From CAZDWZ01 sp964509425 (lineage in GTDB: Bacteria > Bdellovibrionota_C > UBA2361 > SZUA-149 > CAZDWZ01), in assembly GCA_964509425.1 (NCBI GenBank), contig CAZDWZ010000011.1, positions 85,258 to 149,257 on the forward strand: DNA of 64,000 nt. The letters run 5' to 3'. The notes under the pieces were generated by a model that saw nothing but the letters and a program-made list of their open reading frames with translations, had not been told where the DNA came from and made no database searches. Every line of letters starts with the position of its first letter. The stretch's first letter is position 1. Of this stretch, positions 7,870 through 15,912 are shown piece by piece. The translations under genes were made by a program, and so were the position numbers.

Positions 7870-8706
7870 TCATACCTTCAGCTCGCGCCGGATCGCCCTG
7901 AACTTCTTCACCTGTTCGGTGAGGGCGATCTCGCAAGGCAATCGTTCGATCGAACTTGCGCCGTAGAACCCGCCGACGATCGGGACGCGGTCAAGGACGT
8001 ACTTCGCGTCGTCCGGCATCGAGATGACGCCGCCGTGGCAGAGGACGATGACGTCCCCTCGCTCCTCCCGCGCTGCCTCGGCGATCGCCCGCACTTGGGC
8101 GACGGCCCCGTCGAGCGTCACACGAGCCTCCGCACCGATGCTCCCTCCGGTGGTGAGTCCGAGGTGGGCCACGATCACGTCGGCCCCCGCCCGCGTCATG
8201 CGTTTTGCCTCGCTGGCGTTAAACGCATACGGACTCGTGAACATGTCGGCCTCGTGCGCGGCCGCGATCCAGTCCACCTCCTTGTCGTACCCGAAACCGG
8301 TCTTCTCGAGATCGACACGGAAGTTCCCGTCAATCAACCCCACCGTCGGATAGTTCTGGATGCCGCTGTACCCGAGCGCCTTTAGCCTCGGGATGAAGGT
8401 GTGCGGTGGATAGCGCGGGTCGACCCCGTGCACGCCCGCGAGAACCGGGGTCTTCGGCGCGGCGGTGATGATCTCCGCAGCCATCTCGAGGACGAGCGCG
8501 TTCGCATCGCAGAATGACAACATCCCGGCTAAACTCCCGAGCCCCGCCATGCGGAAGCGGCCGGAGTTGTAGACGATCAGCAGGTCGATCCCGCCCACCT
8601 CGGCGAACTTCGCGCTCAGGCCGATGCCTGCGCCGCCGCCGATGATCGGCTCGTCGCGTTCGATCTTCGCCCGGAGACGGGCGAGGATGTCGGTCCGCTT
8701 GAACAT
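7870..8706 (-). CDS. PEP-hydrolase-type TIM-barrel protein
   Basis: 278 residues, the usual family length. ATG at 8706 chosen for AGGAG just upstream. It resembles the phosphoenolpyruvate hydrolase-like family (Pfam PEP_hydrolase, PF09370): IIGGGAGIGLSAKFAEVGG near the N-terminus, LIVYNSGRFRMAG, LAGVHGVDP, GIQNYPTVGLIDG, ADVIVAHLGLTTGG, and VLCHGGVISMPDDA with FYGASSIERLP near the C-terminus. These are beta-strand/loop ends of a TIM barrel. Relatives are annotated as enzymes acting on phosphoenolpyruvate or as a domain linked to sigma-54 regulators; the reaction here is not proven. Codons are strongly G/C-ending. It stands alone. Confidence 0.75.
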   Translation of the reverse strand: MFKRTDILARLRAKIERDEPIIGGGAGIGLSAKFAEVGGIDLLIVYNSGRFRMAGLGSLAGMLSFCDANALVLEMAAEIITAAPKTPVLAGVHGVDPRYPPHTFIPRLKALGYSGIQNYPTVGLIDGNFRVDLEKTGFGYDKEVDWIAAAHEADMFTSPYAFNASEAKRMTRAGADVIVAHLGLTTGGSIGAEARVTLDGAVAQVRAIAEAAREERGDVIVLCHGGVISMPDDAKYVLDRVPIVGGFYGASSIERLPCEIALTEQVKKFRAIRRELKV

Positions 8707-9305
8707 GTCGACTCCTGGAACTGGGTAATGGTTTGCCGGCCGGCTGGCGGGCAGGCGCTCCGAAAGGCGTTCGGAAGACACCTCTAAAAACGCGAGACGC
8801 ATTCTTAGAGATGTCTTCGAAATACCAAGGAACGAGACGAAGCAGAAATCGTGTCGATAGAACCTGAAAAAAGATGTGCTCTCGTATCGAAAATAGAAAT
8901 GAGAGTAGAGATTCTTCCCCTATGCGAAGCTGTATTGATGAAAGGGACGCTGAATACTATGCCTCCGTGCGGAAACACAAATCGACCTTGAGAATTTTCG
9001 ATTTCTTTAAATGCGTTTGATACTCGCGGTGAACATCTGTGAGCAAATTGTATTCAACATCATGACTTAGCAATACGGAGGGACAGCGACGAACTTCGAG
9101 AACGGAGTTCACTGCAGATCACCGGCGCACGCGTGGAGGAGCGCAGACCTGTAATGATCGGATTCCACTCGGTGAATCCCCTAGAATATGCTCTTTGAGA
9201 GCTCCGAATTCGCAAACTCCGGAAAGATTATTGACCTATGCGGGTCCAACTCCGCTAATAAACGAAGCGGCTTAGGAAATCGGCCGTCATTCGTCGCGGA
9301 GCCTC
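8707..9305. other. Non-coding region between the TIM-barrel and M50 genes
   Basis: About 600 bases with no supportable gene on either strand. The left part holds the leader of the minus-strand gene with a long hairpin (8774-8818). The right part should contain the promoter of the M50 gene. No repeat or RNA gene was recognised. Confidence 0.4.
8774..8818 (-). promoter_or_regulatory. Leader hairpin upstream of the PEP-hydrolase-type gene
   Basis: GAAGACA (8774-8780) pairs with TGTCTTC (8812-8818). Inside it CTCTAA (8782-8787) pairs with TTAGAG (8805-8810), across a one-base mismatch. The hairpin lies about 68-112 nt before the ATG, a position similar to the paired arms of the inverted-repeat units. 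Likely an operator or 5' RNA structure. Confidence 0.4.
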
Positions 9306-9857
9306 ATGTTTAGACTTTTCAATCTATTTTCGATTCCGGTCTATTTCCACTGGTCGACCGCACTCGTTTTCTTGATATTGCTGCCGCTCAAGATGGCGGT
9401 GGGTTACGTCGCGGTGCTTCTGCTCATTCTGATTCATGAAATGGGACACTACATCGCGGCGCGTCGAAACGGTCTCGTCGGGACTGCAATCGAAATCTAT
9501 CCGTTCTACGGCCTTTTCCATTGCGATGAGATCACGAGCCGAAGAGCAGGCCTCTGGCTCTACTTTGGCGGCGTCATCGCGCAGCTTATTGTGTTCGCGA
9601 TTGCGCTTGTGATCGGAATTTACAGCTCCGACTTTCTGAGAACCGCGCCCAAATACATCGATGCGATCTTTAACGTTTTCGTCCCAATCAATCTGTTGAT
9701 GGTGTTCACGAATCTGTTGCCCATCGAACCGCTTGACGGCTGGTTTATTCGAGGGCTGCTGCGGAGAGAGCCGTTGCCTGAGCGACAACCCCCACGGCCG
9801 CTGAAGCCGAAAGAACGTCAACTTCGCGTTGTCTCGCGCGATGATCACCTTCATTGA
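9306..9857 (+). CDS. Site-2-type membrane metalloprotease (M50)
   Basis: 183 residues, multipass. HEMGH at residues 44-48 is the zinc-binding HExxH in a membrane helix. NLLPIEPLDGW (Asn136 to Asp144) supplies the third ligand in the family's N-x-x-P-x-x-x-LDG motif. The protein is short: no PDZ or CBS domain, and the C-terminal ~35 residues are proline/arginine-rich and cytoplasmic. Compact S2P proteins of this kind cleave membrane-bound regulators or signal peptides within the bilayer. No candidate substrate gene is adjacent. Confidence 0.85.
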   Translation: MFRLFNLFSIPVYFHWSTALVFLILLPLKMAVGYVAVLLLILIHEMGHYIAARRNGLVGTAIEIYPFYGLFHCDEITSRRAGLWLYFGGVIAQLIVFAIALVIGIYSSDFLRTAPKYIDAIFNVFVPINLLMVFTNLLPIEPLDGWFIRGLLRREPLPERQPPRPLKPKERQLRVVSRDDHLH

Positions 9858-10490
9858 GTTGGATTCGGTTCGCAGAAATTCCATGCTGCACGGGCGCACA
9901 GGGACCAAGCGCTAAGAAGCGAACCGAAGCCGCATAGCTCGAACCATCAGCAGACGCCGAAGGAAGAGTGCGTATGCGGCTAAGGCAAGCTCACCGGGTG
10001 TTCTTGTCACCCCGGGAGCTCAGGTGGTTACGTTCCTTCCATGACCATGCGGCCGGGGGGCGAGTTGCCTCCGCCACCGCCGCTGTGCACTCTGCCATGG
10101 CCGCCTTGGTCGCGGCTCATGAGAGATCGGAAGGACCAAACCACCACCGCAGAAAAGAGACGCACAGTTTGCATCGCTTTTCCTCCTACGCAGCTCTTCA
10201 GAACTTACGGTCTCCGGAGTTGTACCGGCACCAGGGAGCGAAGAGGCCCGCTCAGATCGCGACGAGCTATTCCTCGGTTTCGACCTCAGCGCTGATCTTC
10301 GCTGAACAATAGAACTATACGACTTTGGTTCTCGCAGTTTATCATTGTTGTCTTCGAGTTTCATCGGCAGTTCTGCGAATCACCCGCGAAAACTGCGCCG
10401 ATTCTCACTTTGCGCGATTGCAATCCAGTTGCATTTCGCGGCAATATTTCACGCCAGACCGGCTCTACGTTTCTTCGAGGAATTTTCAGG
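9858..10490. other. Non-coding region holding repeat copy A
   Basis: Most of this 633-base gap is the dispersed repeat described at 9918-10312. The frames across it on both strands lack start signals. The rest (10313-10490) leads into the next gene; no promoter was clearly resolved. Confidence 0.4.
9918..10312. repeat. ~395-bp dispersed repeat, copy A (possible structured RNA)
   Basis: Begins AGCGAACCGAAGCCGCATAG and aligns throughout with 12849-13249 in the same orientation. Two structural elements are visible. AGCCGCATA (9928-9936) pairs with TATGCGGCT (9973-9981). AGCTCACCGGGTG (9988-10000) pairs with CACCCCGGGAGCT (10008-10020), with small mismatches. In copy B the second hairpin is kept with different paired bases (CCGGGA/TCCCGG). 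The most conserved block is ACCAAACCAC through GCATCGC and on to the end. Candidate non-coding RNA or MITE-like element. Confidence 0.6.
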
Positions 10491-10937
10491 ATGTCATTTT
10501 TCATCGGTAACGAAATCAACTCAGCGATCAAATCACTTTCACTTGAATCCGAGGCGGCTCGCTTACCGGAAACACAAGCCGAAACGGTAAGGAATGACAT
10601 TCAATCAAAGTTCGTGAACGGAAACGGATTGTGGTGGGAACATTTCGTGGAGCCGACGGCATCCGTTTGGTTTAAAGCAGGCGACGCGTATCAGAGTCTT
10701 ACGCGTTTTGTGCCGAAGCCGGATGAAAACTGCTGGCTGCTTTTCGAATCGCCTGATGCTGCCGGGCTTGTAATCTACGAGCTGACTCCGAGTACGGCTG
10801 TCAAAATTTTGGGCGAATGCGCAGGCTGTGAATATTATCTCGTCTCGAAAGATCTTGACTGGCTGATCTGCGAGAACGACCATGATGTGCTTATCGGGAG
10901 CGGCGAACCGGTGGTTCGGGCCATGTCCGCAAAATAA
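10491..10937 (+). CDS. Hypothetical cytoplasmic protein, perhaps DUF6756-like
   Basis: 148 residues from ATG at 10491 (GAGG upstream). Soluble, with two Trp-rich patches (NGLWWEHF and ENCWLLFE) and a conserved-looking end YYLVSKDLDWLICENDHDVL. That last block reminds me of the DUF6756 family, whose function is unknown; this is from memory and weak. The protein is small and acidic, and the gene sits beside a repeat and orphan genes, which would also suit an immunity-type protein, but no toxin is adjacent. Confidence 0.55.
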   Translation: MSFFIGNEINSAIKSLSLESEAARLPETQAETVRNDIQSKFVNGNGLWWEHFVEPTASVWFKAGDAYQSLTRFVPKPDENCWLLFESPDAAGLVIYELTPSTAVKILGECAGCEYYLVSKDLDWLICENDHDVLIGSGEPVVRAMSAK

Positions 10938-10969
10938 GCGACGGGTAAGAGGATGGCTCGAACCCGTGC

Positions 10970-11001
10970 TGCCGCGCTGGTGACTGATCACCCGCGCGGC
11001 A
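10970..11001. terminator. Strong G+C hairpin between convergent genes
   Basis: TGCCGCGC (10970-10977) pairs with GCGCGGCA (10994-11001). Inside, GGTGA (10979-10983) pairs with TCACC (10988-10992) around the loop CTGA. It lies 15 nt after the stop of the minus-strand gene and 33 nt after the plus-strand gene. No T-run on either strand. Probably the shared 3' end. Confidence 0.55.
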
Positions 11002-11016
11002 AGTTGCCTCTCTCGA

Positions 11017-11577
11017 TCACGCGTCCGTCACGGTGAACTCGAACCAGCCGTCCACGCACGCCATCGTGACCGCGAGCTGGTGGCCGGTTTCCATCGCGAT
11101 CGCCGCCTTCTCGCCGTTCACGCTCAGTCGGAAGTTCGCCTTGTTCGCGTTCCCGGTCATGATGACGCGGACCTTGCCGGCGACACCGTCGATCGCGATC
11201 GTCTTCGCGCCGAACCCGCCGTTCTCCGTGCGGTCGTAGTACTCGAACTTCTCCACGCGGGCGTTCACCTCGAGCGTGACGATCCCGCCGACCGACCCGG
11301 TGCGGGCCGTGCCGAAGCGGATCGCCCAGTCGGACGGGCCGGCCGCGTCGGGGTTCCCGACCACCGCGTTCACGTTCACGACGGTGGACGCGCCGGAGAA
11401 CAGGAACTGGACGGGGATCTCGATCGCCCCGTAGACGGGGGCGAGGCACCGGCTGCTGCCCGCGAAGTGCGACTGGAGCACCACGCGGGTGTCGCCGAGC
11501 TTGAAGTTGGCCGGGAGTCCCGAGTGGGTGAAGTTACCCATCACGGGGGTCGCCGGCCGGAGGACGTCGTCGAACAT
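11017..11577 (-). CDS. Orphan G/C-rich gene, unknown function
   Basis: 186 residues from ATG at 11577. Starts at 11625 or a TTG at 11670 (with GAGGA upstream) would extend it, but composition changes sharply near 11577. The sequence is rich in beta-prone stretches (DTRVVLQSHF, AIEIPVQFLF, VRVIMTGN, FRLSVNG) with no signal peptide if the short start is right. It looks like a soluble beta-sandwich domain; the end reads DGWFEFTVTD. Third codon positions are almost all G or C, unlike the flanking genes, suggesting a separate origin. Family not recognised. Confidence 0.55.
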   Translation of the reverse strand: MFDDVLRPATPVMGNFTHSGLPANFKLGDTRVVLQSHFAGSSRCLAPVYGAIEIPVQFLFSGASTVVNVNAVVGNPDAAGPSDWAIRFGTARTGSVGGIVTLEVNARVEKFEYYDRTENGGFGAKTIAIDGVAGKVRVIMTGNANKANFRLSVNGEKAAIAMETGHQLAVTMACVDGWFEFTVTDA

Positions 11578-11878
11578 GGGATCTGTACCAGCAGGAACTA
11601 AGGGAAGGGCCTGTACCGCTCGCATCGCCGAAAAGTCGGCGATCCAAGCGGTAAAGAGCCCGAAAACCAATAAGCCATCCTCATCTACCCACCCCTTTCC
11701 CGAACGACGGAAACGGATGGATTTCTCAAGGGTCGACTACTCGGTGGGTGCCTCGAAGCGGAGACAGCGCTGTCAAAGATGGGGGCACTTTGTTTATGCG
11801 ATCTTAGACGAAGGAGAAGTGGGTGATGCAAAAATGCAAGACTGTTGAAACAATTCTGACTCTGGTCTGTTATCGACT
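11578..11878. other. Intergenic region between two minus-strand genes
   Basis: 301 bases. Apart from the possible right arm near 11673-11690 and the small stem CAAAG...CTTTG near 11775-11793, nothing recognisable. It should hold the promoter of the 11017-11577 gene. Confidence 0.35.
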
Positions 11879-12673
11879 CTACAAACTGGCGAGCGAATTC
11901 GCGAATTCTGCGACTCGAGCCCGATCGACGGCGTTATCGGCTTTCCCGTCTTTCTTGATGTAACTCCCCACGATGAAGCCATTCACCTTATCCGCCACGC
12001 GATGAATGTTTGCCGGAGTTGCGCCGCTGCCGATGAGGATCGGGAGCGTCGTTGTTCCGCGGACGATATCGACTTCCGCGGCGTCAGTTTCTGCTCCGGT
12101 TATCTCACCAGAGACGATGATAACGTCGGCGAGACCGCGTTCGGCGAGATCGCGAGTCTCCGCTTTTAGTCCACGGCCTCCGAGTGGTGCCGCGTGTTTC
12201 ACTCCCACGTCGGCGAAAAGAAGCGCCTTGGATTTCAGCGCTGCCCTCAGTCGCAGCGTGAGGTGACTTTTTCCTTGGATGATTCCCTGTTCAGAGATTA
12301 CTGCACCCATGTGAACGTTCACTCGAACGAATTGTGCGCTCACCGCGGTGGCTATCGCGATCGCCGCCTCTCCGTCGTTCCGCAGTGCGTTAATGCCGAC
12401 TGGAACTCCCGCGGATTTGACGACTTCCCTTCCGATGCCAGCGAGAGCGGCAATTGTCTCCGCGGGGAGGCGGTCGGGATAAAATGGTTTGTCATGGAAA
12501 TTTTCGACGATCACTCCGTCAATTTTTGCAGTTTTGAAGCTCTCGAGCTCTTCGAGAGCTTTGTCGTAGATCGCGCTCATCGAGCCCCCATACCCCGGCG
12601 ATCCCGGTAGCGGGAGGAGATGAATGCACGGGATAAAGGTCTTCTTTGCAGAAAAAAGATCTTCGTACTTCAT
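11879..12673 (-). CDS. BtpA/SgcQ-family TIM-barrel protein
   Basis: 264 residues. ATG at 12673 with GGGAG upstream. Family marks: IHLLPLPGSPGYGGSM near the N-terminus, then DGVIVENFHDKPF, VPVGINALRND, FVRVNVHMGA, LLFADVGVKHAAPLG, ADVIIVSGEITG and ILIGSGATPANI. The order of these strand ends fits a TIM barrel with a phosphate-binding GSGA loop. BtpA is implicated in photosystem I stability in cyanobacteria and SgcQ in a sugar operon; most relatives have no known reaction. It lies alone between an orphan gene and the repeat copy B. Confidence 0.8.
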   Translation of the reverse strand: MKYEDLFSAKKTFIPCIHLLPLPGSPGYGGSMSAIYDKALEELESFKTAKIDGVIVENFHDKPFYPDRLPAETIAALAGIGREVVKSAGVPVGINALRNDGEAAIAIATAVSAQFVRVNVHMGAVISEQGIIQGKSHLTLRLRAALKSKALLFADVGVKHAAPLGGRGLKAETRDLAERGLADVIIVSGEITGAETDAAEVDIVRGTTTLPILIGSGATPANIHRVADKVNGFIVGSYIKKDGKADNAVDRARVAEFANSLASL

Positions 12674-12848
12674 GACGGCTCCCTTGCGTATTTGGCTTTC
12701 GTTCACCTCATACCTGATTTCTCAAGGTACGTCAGAATTGCCCTGCCCCTCGGATCGCATTGGTTCGAACGGGAAATCGGAATCGGACCCTCAGACCGGC
12801 TTGGATGTGGTGAATACTAATTAAAATTATAGAAGAGAAAACACGCTC

Positions 12849-13249
12849 AGCGAACCGAAGCCGCATAGCTCAAATCCTCTCAGCAAGAGCCAAAAGAAGA
12901 GGAGCGTATGCGACTTAGGTGAGCATGGACCGGGATTTACATCACTCCCGGAAGCTCATTGTGTGGTCAACTTCCGCCTCCGGCCGGGGTCACGTCCGGC
13001 AAACTGCCGACGCCCCCAGTTTCCCTTTTTCGGCGGCCATGGCCGTAGTCGAGGAAGGATTGGAATGACCAAACCACAATCGCAGAAAAGAGACGCAGAG
13101 TTTGCATCGCTCTTCCTCCTACGCAGCTCTTCGAAACTTGCGGCGGTCCGGAACGTACCGGGGCCAGGGTGCGAAGAGGCGCGTTCAGACCGCCGGAGAG
13201 TATTCGCTCGCCGAACGATCTCAGCGCAATTCTTCGCAACAAAACGCAA
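12849..13249. repeat. ~400-bp dispersed repeat, copy B (possible structured RNA)
   Basis: Aligns with 9918-10312 from AGCGAACCGAAGCCGCATAG through ACCAAACCACAATCGCAGAA and GCATCGCTCTTCCTCCTACG to about 13249. The second hairpin is formed by TGAGC (12919-12923) with GCTCA (12953-12957) and CCGGGA (12929-12934) with TCCCGG (12945-12950). It replaces the CCGGGTG/CACCCGG pairing of copy A, a paired change. Copies A and B lie in direct orientation around three genes (10491-12673). Confidence 0.6.
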
Positions 13250-13458
13250 TTGCTATGCGGTATCGGGCGGGCGGAAGCTAACATAAGTCACAGGCGGAAA
13301 CATGGACGTTTGGGGCCGCCGAGCTTGCAAGAAGATTTCATTTCGCGAAAGAGGAACTTTGGAAGGCCAAGGTGGCTCAAATTTGCGTCTATCGACAGCC
13401 CTCTCGCAAGGATTCCCAAACTGCGCTCCCCGAAAACATTTCGGGAGAGGAGAGGATC

Positions 13459-13491
13459 GCCGGGGTCGCTGTTTTATGGCGACTTCCCGGC
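13459..13491 (-). terminator. 3' hairpin of the minus-strand membrane gene
   Basis: GCCGGG plus GTCGC (13459-13469) pairs with GCGAC plus CCCGGC (13479-13491), with a two-base bulge. It starts about 30 nt after the stop at 13522. No T-run. Likely a transcript end. Confidence 0.4.
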
Positions 13492-13521
13492 GTTCCGCTC
13501 CGAGGTGACGACTGAGCAGGC

Positions 13522-14475
13522 TCAGACCGCGCGAACGACTTGTTGTGCGACGATCATTGTGAAGCTGCCGATGAAGCAGGTGATCGTTGCGCTCAGCATG
13601 GCGTAGATGCTCAGCTCGCGATGACCCCTTCCGTCGAGCTGAATCATCAGGTGTTCGCTTTCGCTCAGCAAGGACACGCACCGCCCCGCGCAGATAAACG
13701 CTGCGCAGAGCACCATCAGCCATGCGAAGAGATGAAGCATTGACGGGAGAGCGAACTCACTGTTCCAGTCGCTCTGAAAACCGAGAACCGCGCACGACGA
13801 CAGACCGAGCAGGAGATTCAAGCCGAGGAAGAAGCTGGACTTCACTTGACGTTTCACAGCCCGCGAGTAGGCGAGGCACCACACTCCGAAAAGGACACAG
13901 GCGACAGGTACGCCGATGTCCGGATCCGCAGAGTAGAGGCCTTGCTGTGCGGCCACGGTGATGCCGAAGCCGAGGTTTAACGTGGCGAAGCCGTAGCTCG
14001 GGATGAACGATTCGGCGGCGGGCTTCGGGTTGTTGGGGGTTGTGATTCTCCCGAGGGCGACGCCGAAGACGCCCATGAAGATGACGGCCGTGAGGACGGT
14101 CCACAGCGCGAACGTCCAGTTGAACGTACCCGCACGCGCCGAGGCGACCGCCATCAGTCCGACCGCGAGTCCGCATTCGAGCACGAAGGCGAAGTATCTC
14201 CACACGGTCTGTGGACTTCGTTCACTCGAGATCGACCACCACGTCAACAGGTGGACGACGAGGAGCATCGCGGTAAGCAGCGTCGCGAGCGAGTCCCATG
14301 CGCAGGGCACGCCGTAGATCATCACCGGTTGAACGGGGGCCACGTTGCGGAGGAGGTAGACATCCCCCGAGACGATTGCGGCGGCCACCGCACTGATGAC
14401 GACCAGTCCCAGAAGAAGGTACTGGGCCGTTCGCGAAAAGCCGTTGAAGAACCACCAACGAATCTCGTAGCTCAT
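13522..14475 (-). CDS. Multipass membrane protein, G/C-rich orphan
   Basis: 317 residues. ATG at 14475 chosen for GGAGG nine bases upstream. About eight hydrophobic segments, for example LLGLVVISAVAAAIV, LATLLTAMLLVVHLL, FVLECGLAVGLMAV, VLTAVIFMGVFGVAL and MLHLFAWLMVLCAAFICAG. Loops are short and no motif of a known transporter or enzyme was seen. Codons end mostly in G or C. It stands alone, with a hairpin downstream. It may belong with the other G/C-ending orphan genes of the accessory zone. Confidence 0.6.
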   Translation of the reverse strand: MSYEIRWWFFNGFSRTAQYLLLGLVVISAVAAAIVSGDVYLLRNVAPVQPVMIYGVPCAWDSLATLLTAMLLVVHLLTWWSISSERSPQTVWRYFAFVLECGLAVGLMAVASARAGTFNWTFALWTVLTAVIFMGVFGVALGRITTPNNPKPAAESFIPSYGFATLNLGFGITVAAQQGLYSADPDIGVPVACVLFGVWCLAYSRAVKRQVKSSFFLGLNLLLGLSSCAVLGFQSDWNSEFALPSMLHLFAWLMVLCAAFICAGRCVSLLSESEHLMIQLDGRGHRELSIYAMLSATITCFIGSFTMIVAQQVVRAV

Positions 14476-14844
14476 GAGTCGCCTCCGTGAGGTTAGGGGG
14501 TCAGTCGCGTGTATAGGTGTTGGTTGGGAACCTAAGTTGGGAACGCAGTTACGAGATAAATTTGTAAAGAACGACAAGAGGCCCAGAGCAAATCGCACGG
14601 AGCAAATCGCATGGAGCACGCTGAACGTGCACCGGCACCGCTCGGCGCAGCCGAGCCAGCAAAATCTAGGGCTCCGACACAAAATTAAACTGTGCCGAAG
14701 GCTCGCCTTATGTCACGAATTCAACGGTCGGAGCACTAGCCGATTCGGGATAAGCTCATCAACGGCAACCTTAACGTGGAGGCGAGTTGAAGTAAACGAT
14801 GGCCCGAAGGGGCTACGCGCGGAGGTCGCGGGAGCCCGAAATTT

Positions 14845-15042
14845 CTAAGGTTTTTGGAGATCGAGCATGGTGAAATCAAATGCGAGGAGCTTGTCCGCAA
14901 GCACCGTGATCCACCACACGGCGACCGTGGTGGCCGGCACGAAGTGAGTGCACAAAACTTCTTCCGGCAAAACCTCTGATGTCTTGCCGCGGTACCGGCC
15001 GATGGGAGGACCATCGGCCGGTACGTTGGAGTTGTCCTTCAC
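14845..15042 (-). CDS. Doubtful small ORF with a hydrophobic C-terminal half
   Basis: 65 residues from GTG at 15042, no clear ribosome-binding site. The N-terminal third is hydrophilic (DNSNVPADGPPIGRYRG) and the C-terminal half could form a membrane helix (TTVAVWWITVLADKLLAF). A perfect 14-bp inverted repeat lies inside the frame. It may be a small membrane protein or merely an open frame across a structured element. Confidence 0.25.
   Translation of the reverse strand: MKDNSNVPADGPPIGRYRGKTSEVLPEEVLCTHFVPATTVAVWWITVLADKLLAFDFTMLDLQKP
14992..15024. repeat. Perfect 14-bp palindromic hairpin
   Basis: GTACCGGCCGATGG (14992-15005), loop GAGGA, CCATCGGCCGGTAC (15011-15024). No T-run on either side, so not a normal terminator. 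A perfect stem of this length is unlikely by chance; it may be a protein-binding site or a stable RNA fold. Confidence 0.6.
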
Positions 15043-15461
15043 GGACAGACAATAAGGAAGTCAAAGTTTGGAGACCGGATAAAAAGCCGGATAGCTCCTC
15101 GCAGAAATCGTTATTAAACTGAGTATTGCAAATCCATGGTTCAAATCTTACGAGATTCTGCGCCCGAAAATATCGCCCACCCGCACTGCCTCGCTCCAAA
15201 TGGAGGAGAAATAACTGGCTTATAACAGCCGTACAAAGTGTTCCGTACTTTTGGACGAGAATCCTACATTCCCGATTTCTTTCGAAAATTCCCGGCATAA
15301 AGAAGACGTATGGTTGGAATTTTGGCCCGACGAGTGAAAGGCTTTGGAGGGTCACTTCAAATCATTCGGTTCTTTGAACACCGAAAATTTCTGTGTAGGT
15401 GCTGAACGACTAAGGTTACGTTTTGGTTTTTTCACGGTACCGATTCTTCAGTAACGAGATT

Positions 15462-15493
15462 GGGCTCGCTCAAGGACAGCTTTGAGCGGGTCC
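15462..15493 (+). promoter_or_regulatory. Conserved leader hairpin of copy 2
   Basis: GGGCTCGCTCAA (15462-15473) pairs with TTGAGCGGGTCC (15482-15493), with two G-U wobbles. It ends 24 nt before the ATG at 15518. Same position and core as the hairpin at 2350-2381. Confidence 0.5.
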
Positions 15494-15517
15494 AAACTTT
15501 GTGAATGGAGAAATGTC

Positions 15518-15856
15518 ATGCCGTCCATCGAGTCCGTCATCCTCGGTGCCCTGATTCTCGTGAACACCGTGCTGTTCTGCCGCTACGGCCCCGTCCTCGC
15601 GAACCTCGGCGTGAAGATCACGCTCGAGGTCTACCGCGAGGATCTGCTCATCGCCGCGCGTGGCCTCTCCCCCTGGGAGATCGGCTATCGCGGCGACCTG
15701 GTCGGCGACGGCAAGGTCGAGAAGAAGTGGATCGCGGAGGCGATCGCTTTGGCCAAACTCCGCGGCTGCGTCGCGCAGGCCGCCGAGTTCTCGAATGCCA
15801 AGTACTGCGTTTGGGGTCCGCCCACCGACCTGGTCATCCGCGTCAATCTGAGCTGA
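15518..15856 (+). CDS. Membrane-anchored small protein, cassette family copy 2
   Basis: 112 residues. ATG at 15518 with GGAG seven bases upstream. One N-terminal membrane helix (SVILGALILVNTVLF), then RYGPVLANLGV, LEVYRED, AARGLSPWEIGY and a C-terminal GPPTDLVIRVNL, all shared with the paralogue at 1978-2325. The middle of the domain has diverged completely. Nearly every codon ends in G or C. Function unknown; a single membrane anchor with a small conserved domain is all that can be said. It is the only gene in the unit 15397-15913. Confidence 0.7.
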   Translation: MPSIESVILGALILVNTVLFCRYGPVLANLGVKITLEVYREDLLIAARGLSPWEIGYRGDLVGDGKVEKKWIAEAIALAKLRGCVAQAAEFSNAKYCVWGPPTDLVIRVNLS

Positions 15857-15865
15857 GGACGGCGG

Positions 15866-15912
15866 GGTGCTAAACGATCGGCGACGAGAGAGTTCTCCCG
15901 TCGTTCAGCACC
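15866..15912 (+). terminator. 3' hairpin of copy 2
   Basis: GGTGCTAAACGA (15866-15877) pairs with TCGTTCAGCACC (15901-15912) with one G-U wobble. It starts nine bases after the stop, like the hairpin at 1913-1961. The distal strand is also the right terminal repeat. No T-run. Confidence 0.5.

Larger units (their letters stand above)
10943..11690. repeat. Imperfect inverted repeat around the 11017-11577 gene
   Basis: Left arm GGGTA-A-GAGGATGGCT (10943-10958); right arm AGCCATCCTC-ATC-TACCC (11673-11690). The ten-base core is perfect and the outer five bases match after a two-base gap. The right arm lies 95 nt before the proposed ATG, close to the 104-107 nt seen in the perfect units. The match is weak enough to arise by chance. 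Confidence 0.25.
12674..13521. other. Long non-coding region with repeat copy B
   Basis: About 850 bases. 12849-13249 is the dispersed repeat. 13250-13521 has no gene; it contains two hairpins, one at about 13426-13447 (CTCCCCGAAA/TTTCGGGAG) and one at 13459-13491, downstream of the minus-strand membrane gene. A frame from ATG 13065 to 13286 (73 residues, with GGAAGGA upstream) lies in the repeat. In copy A the corresponding start is missing, so I do not call it a gene. Confidence 0.4.
14476..15517. other. Accessory non-coding zone upstream of cassette copy 2
   Basis: About 1 kb with little coding evidence. Contents seen: a two-and-a-half-fold 14-bp direct repeat GAGCAAATCGCAYG at 14586-14618; the stem GCACG/CGTGC just after it; the doubtful small gene 14845-15042 with its perfect hairpin; and the left part of the inverted-repeat unit from 15397. 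Longer frames on both strands have no start signals and unlikely composition. Confidence 0.4.

Noticed and set aside
10020..10364. Minus-strand frames in repeat copies A and B sharing ELRRRKSDAN
   Set aside because: Shared residues follow from the DNA repeat; no start signals and no family.
11080..11601. 173-codon plus-strand frame opposite the G/C-rich gene
   Set aside because: Typical antisense artefact of strong G/C third positions; Arg/Asp/Val-rich translation.
9918..13249. Composite transposon bounded by repeats A and B
   Set aside because: No transposase in or near the copies, and no target duplication; direct repeats alone are not enough.
13065..13286. 73-codon frame inside repeat copy B
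   Set aside because: Good SD sequence, but copy A lacks the ATG and has an in-frame TGA just upstream; paired hairpin changes fit RNA better.
15126..15160. tRNA-like string GGTTCAAATC
   Set aside because: No matching acceptor, D or anticodon stems around it.
14876..15355. 159-codon minus-strand frame in the accessory zone
   Set aside because: Crosses the palindrome and overlaps the other candidate; composition unlike a protein and no SD.
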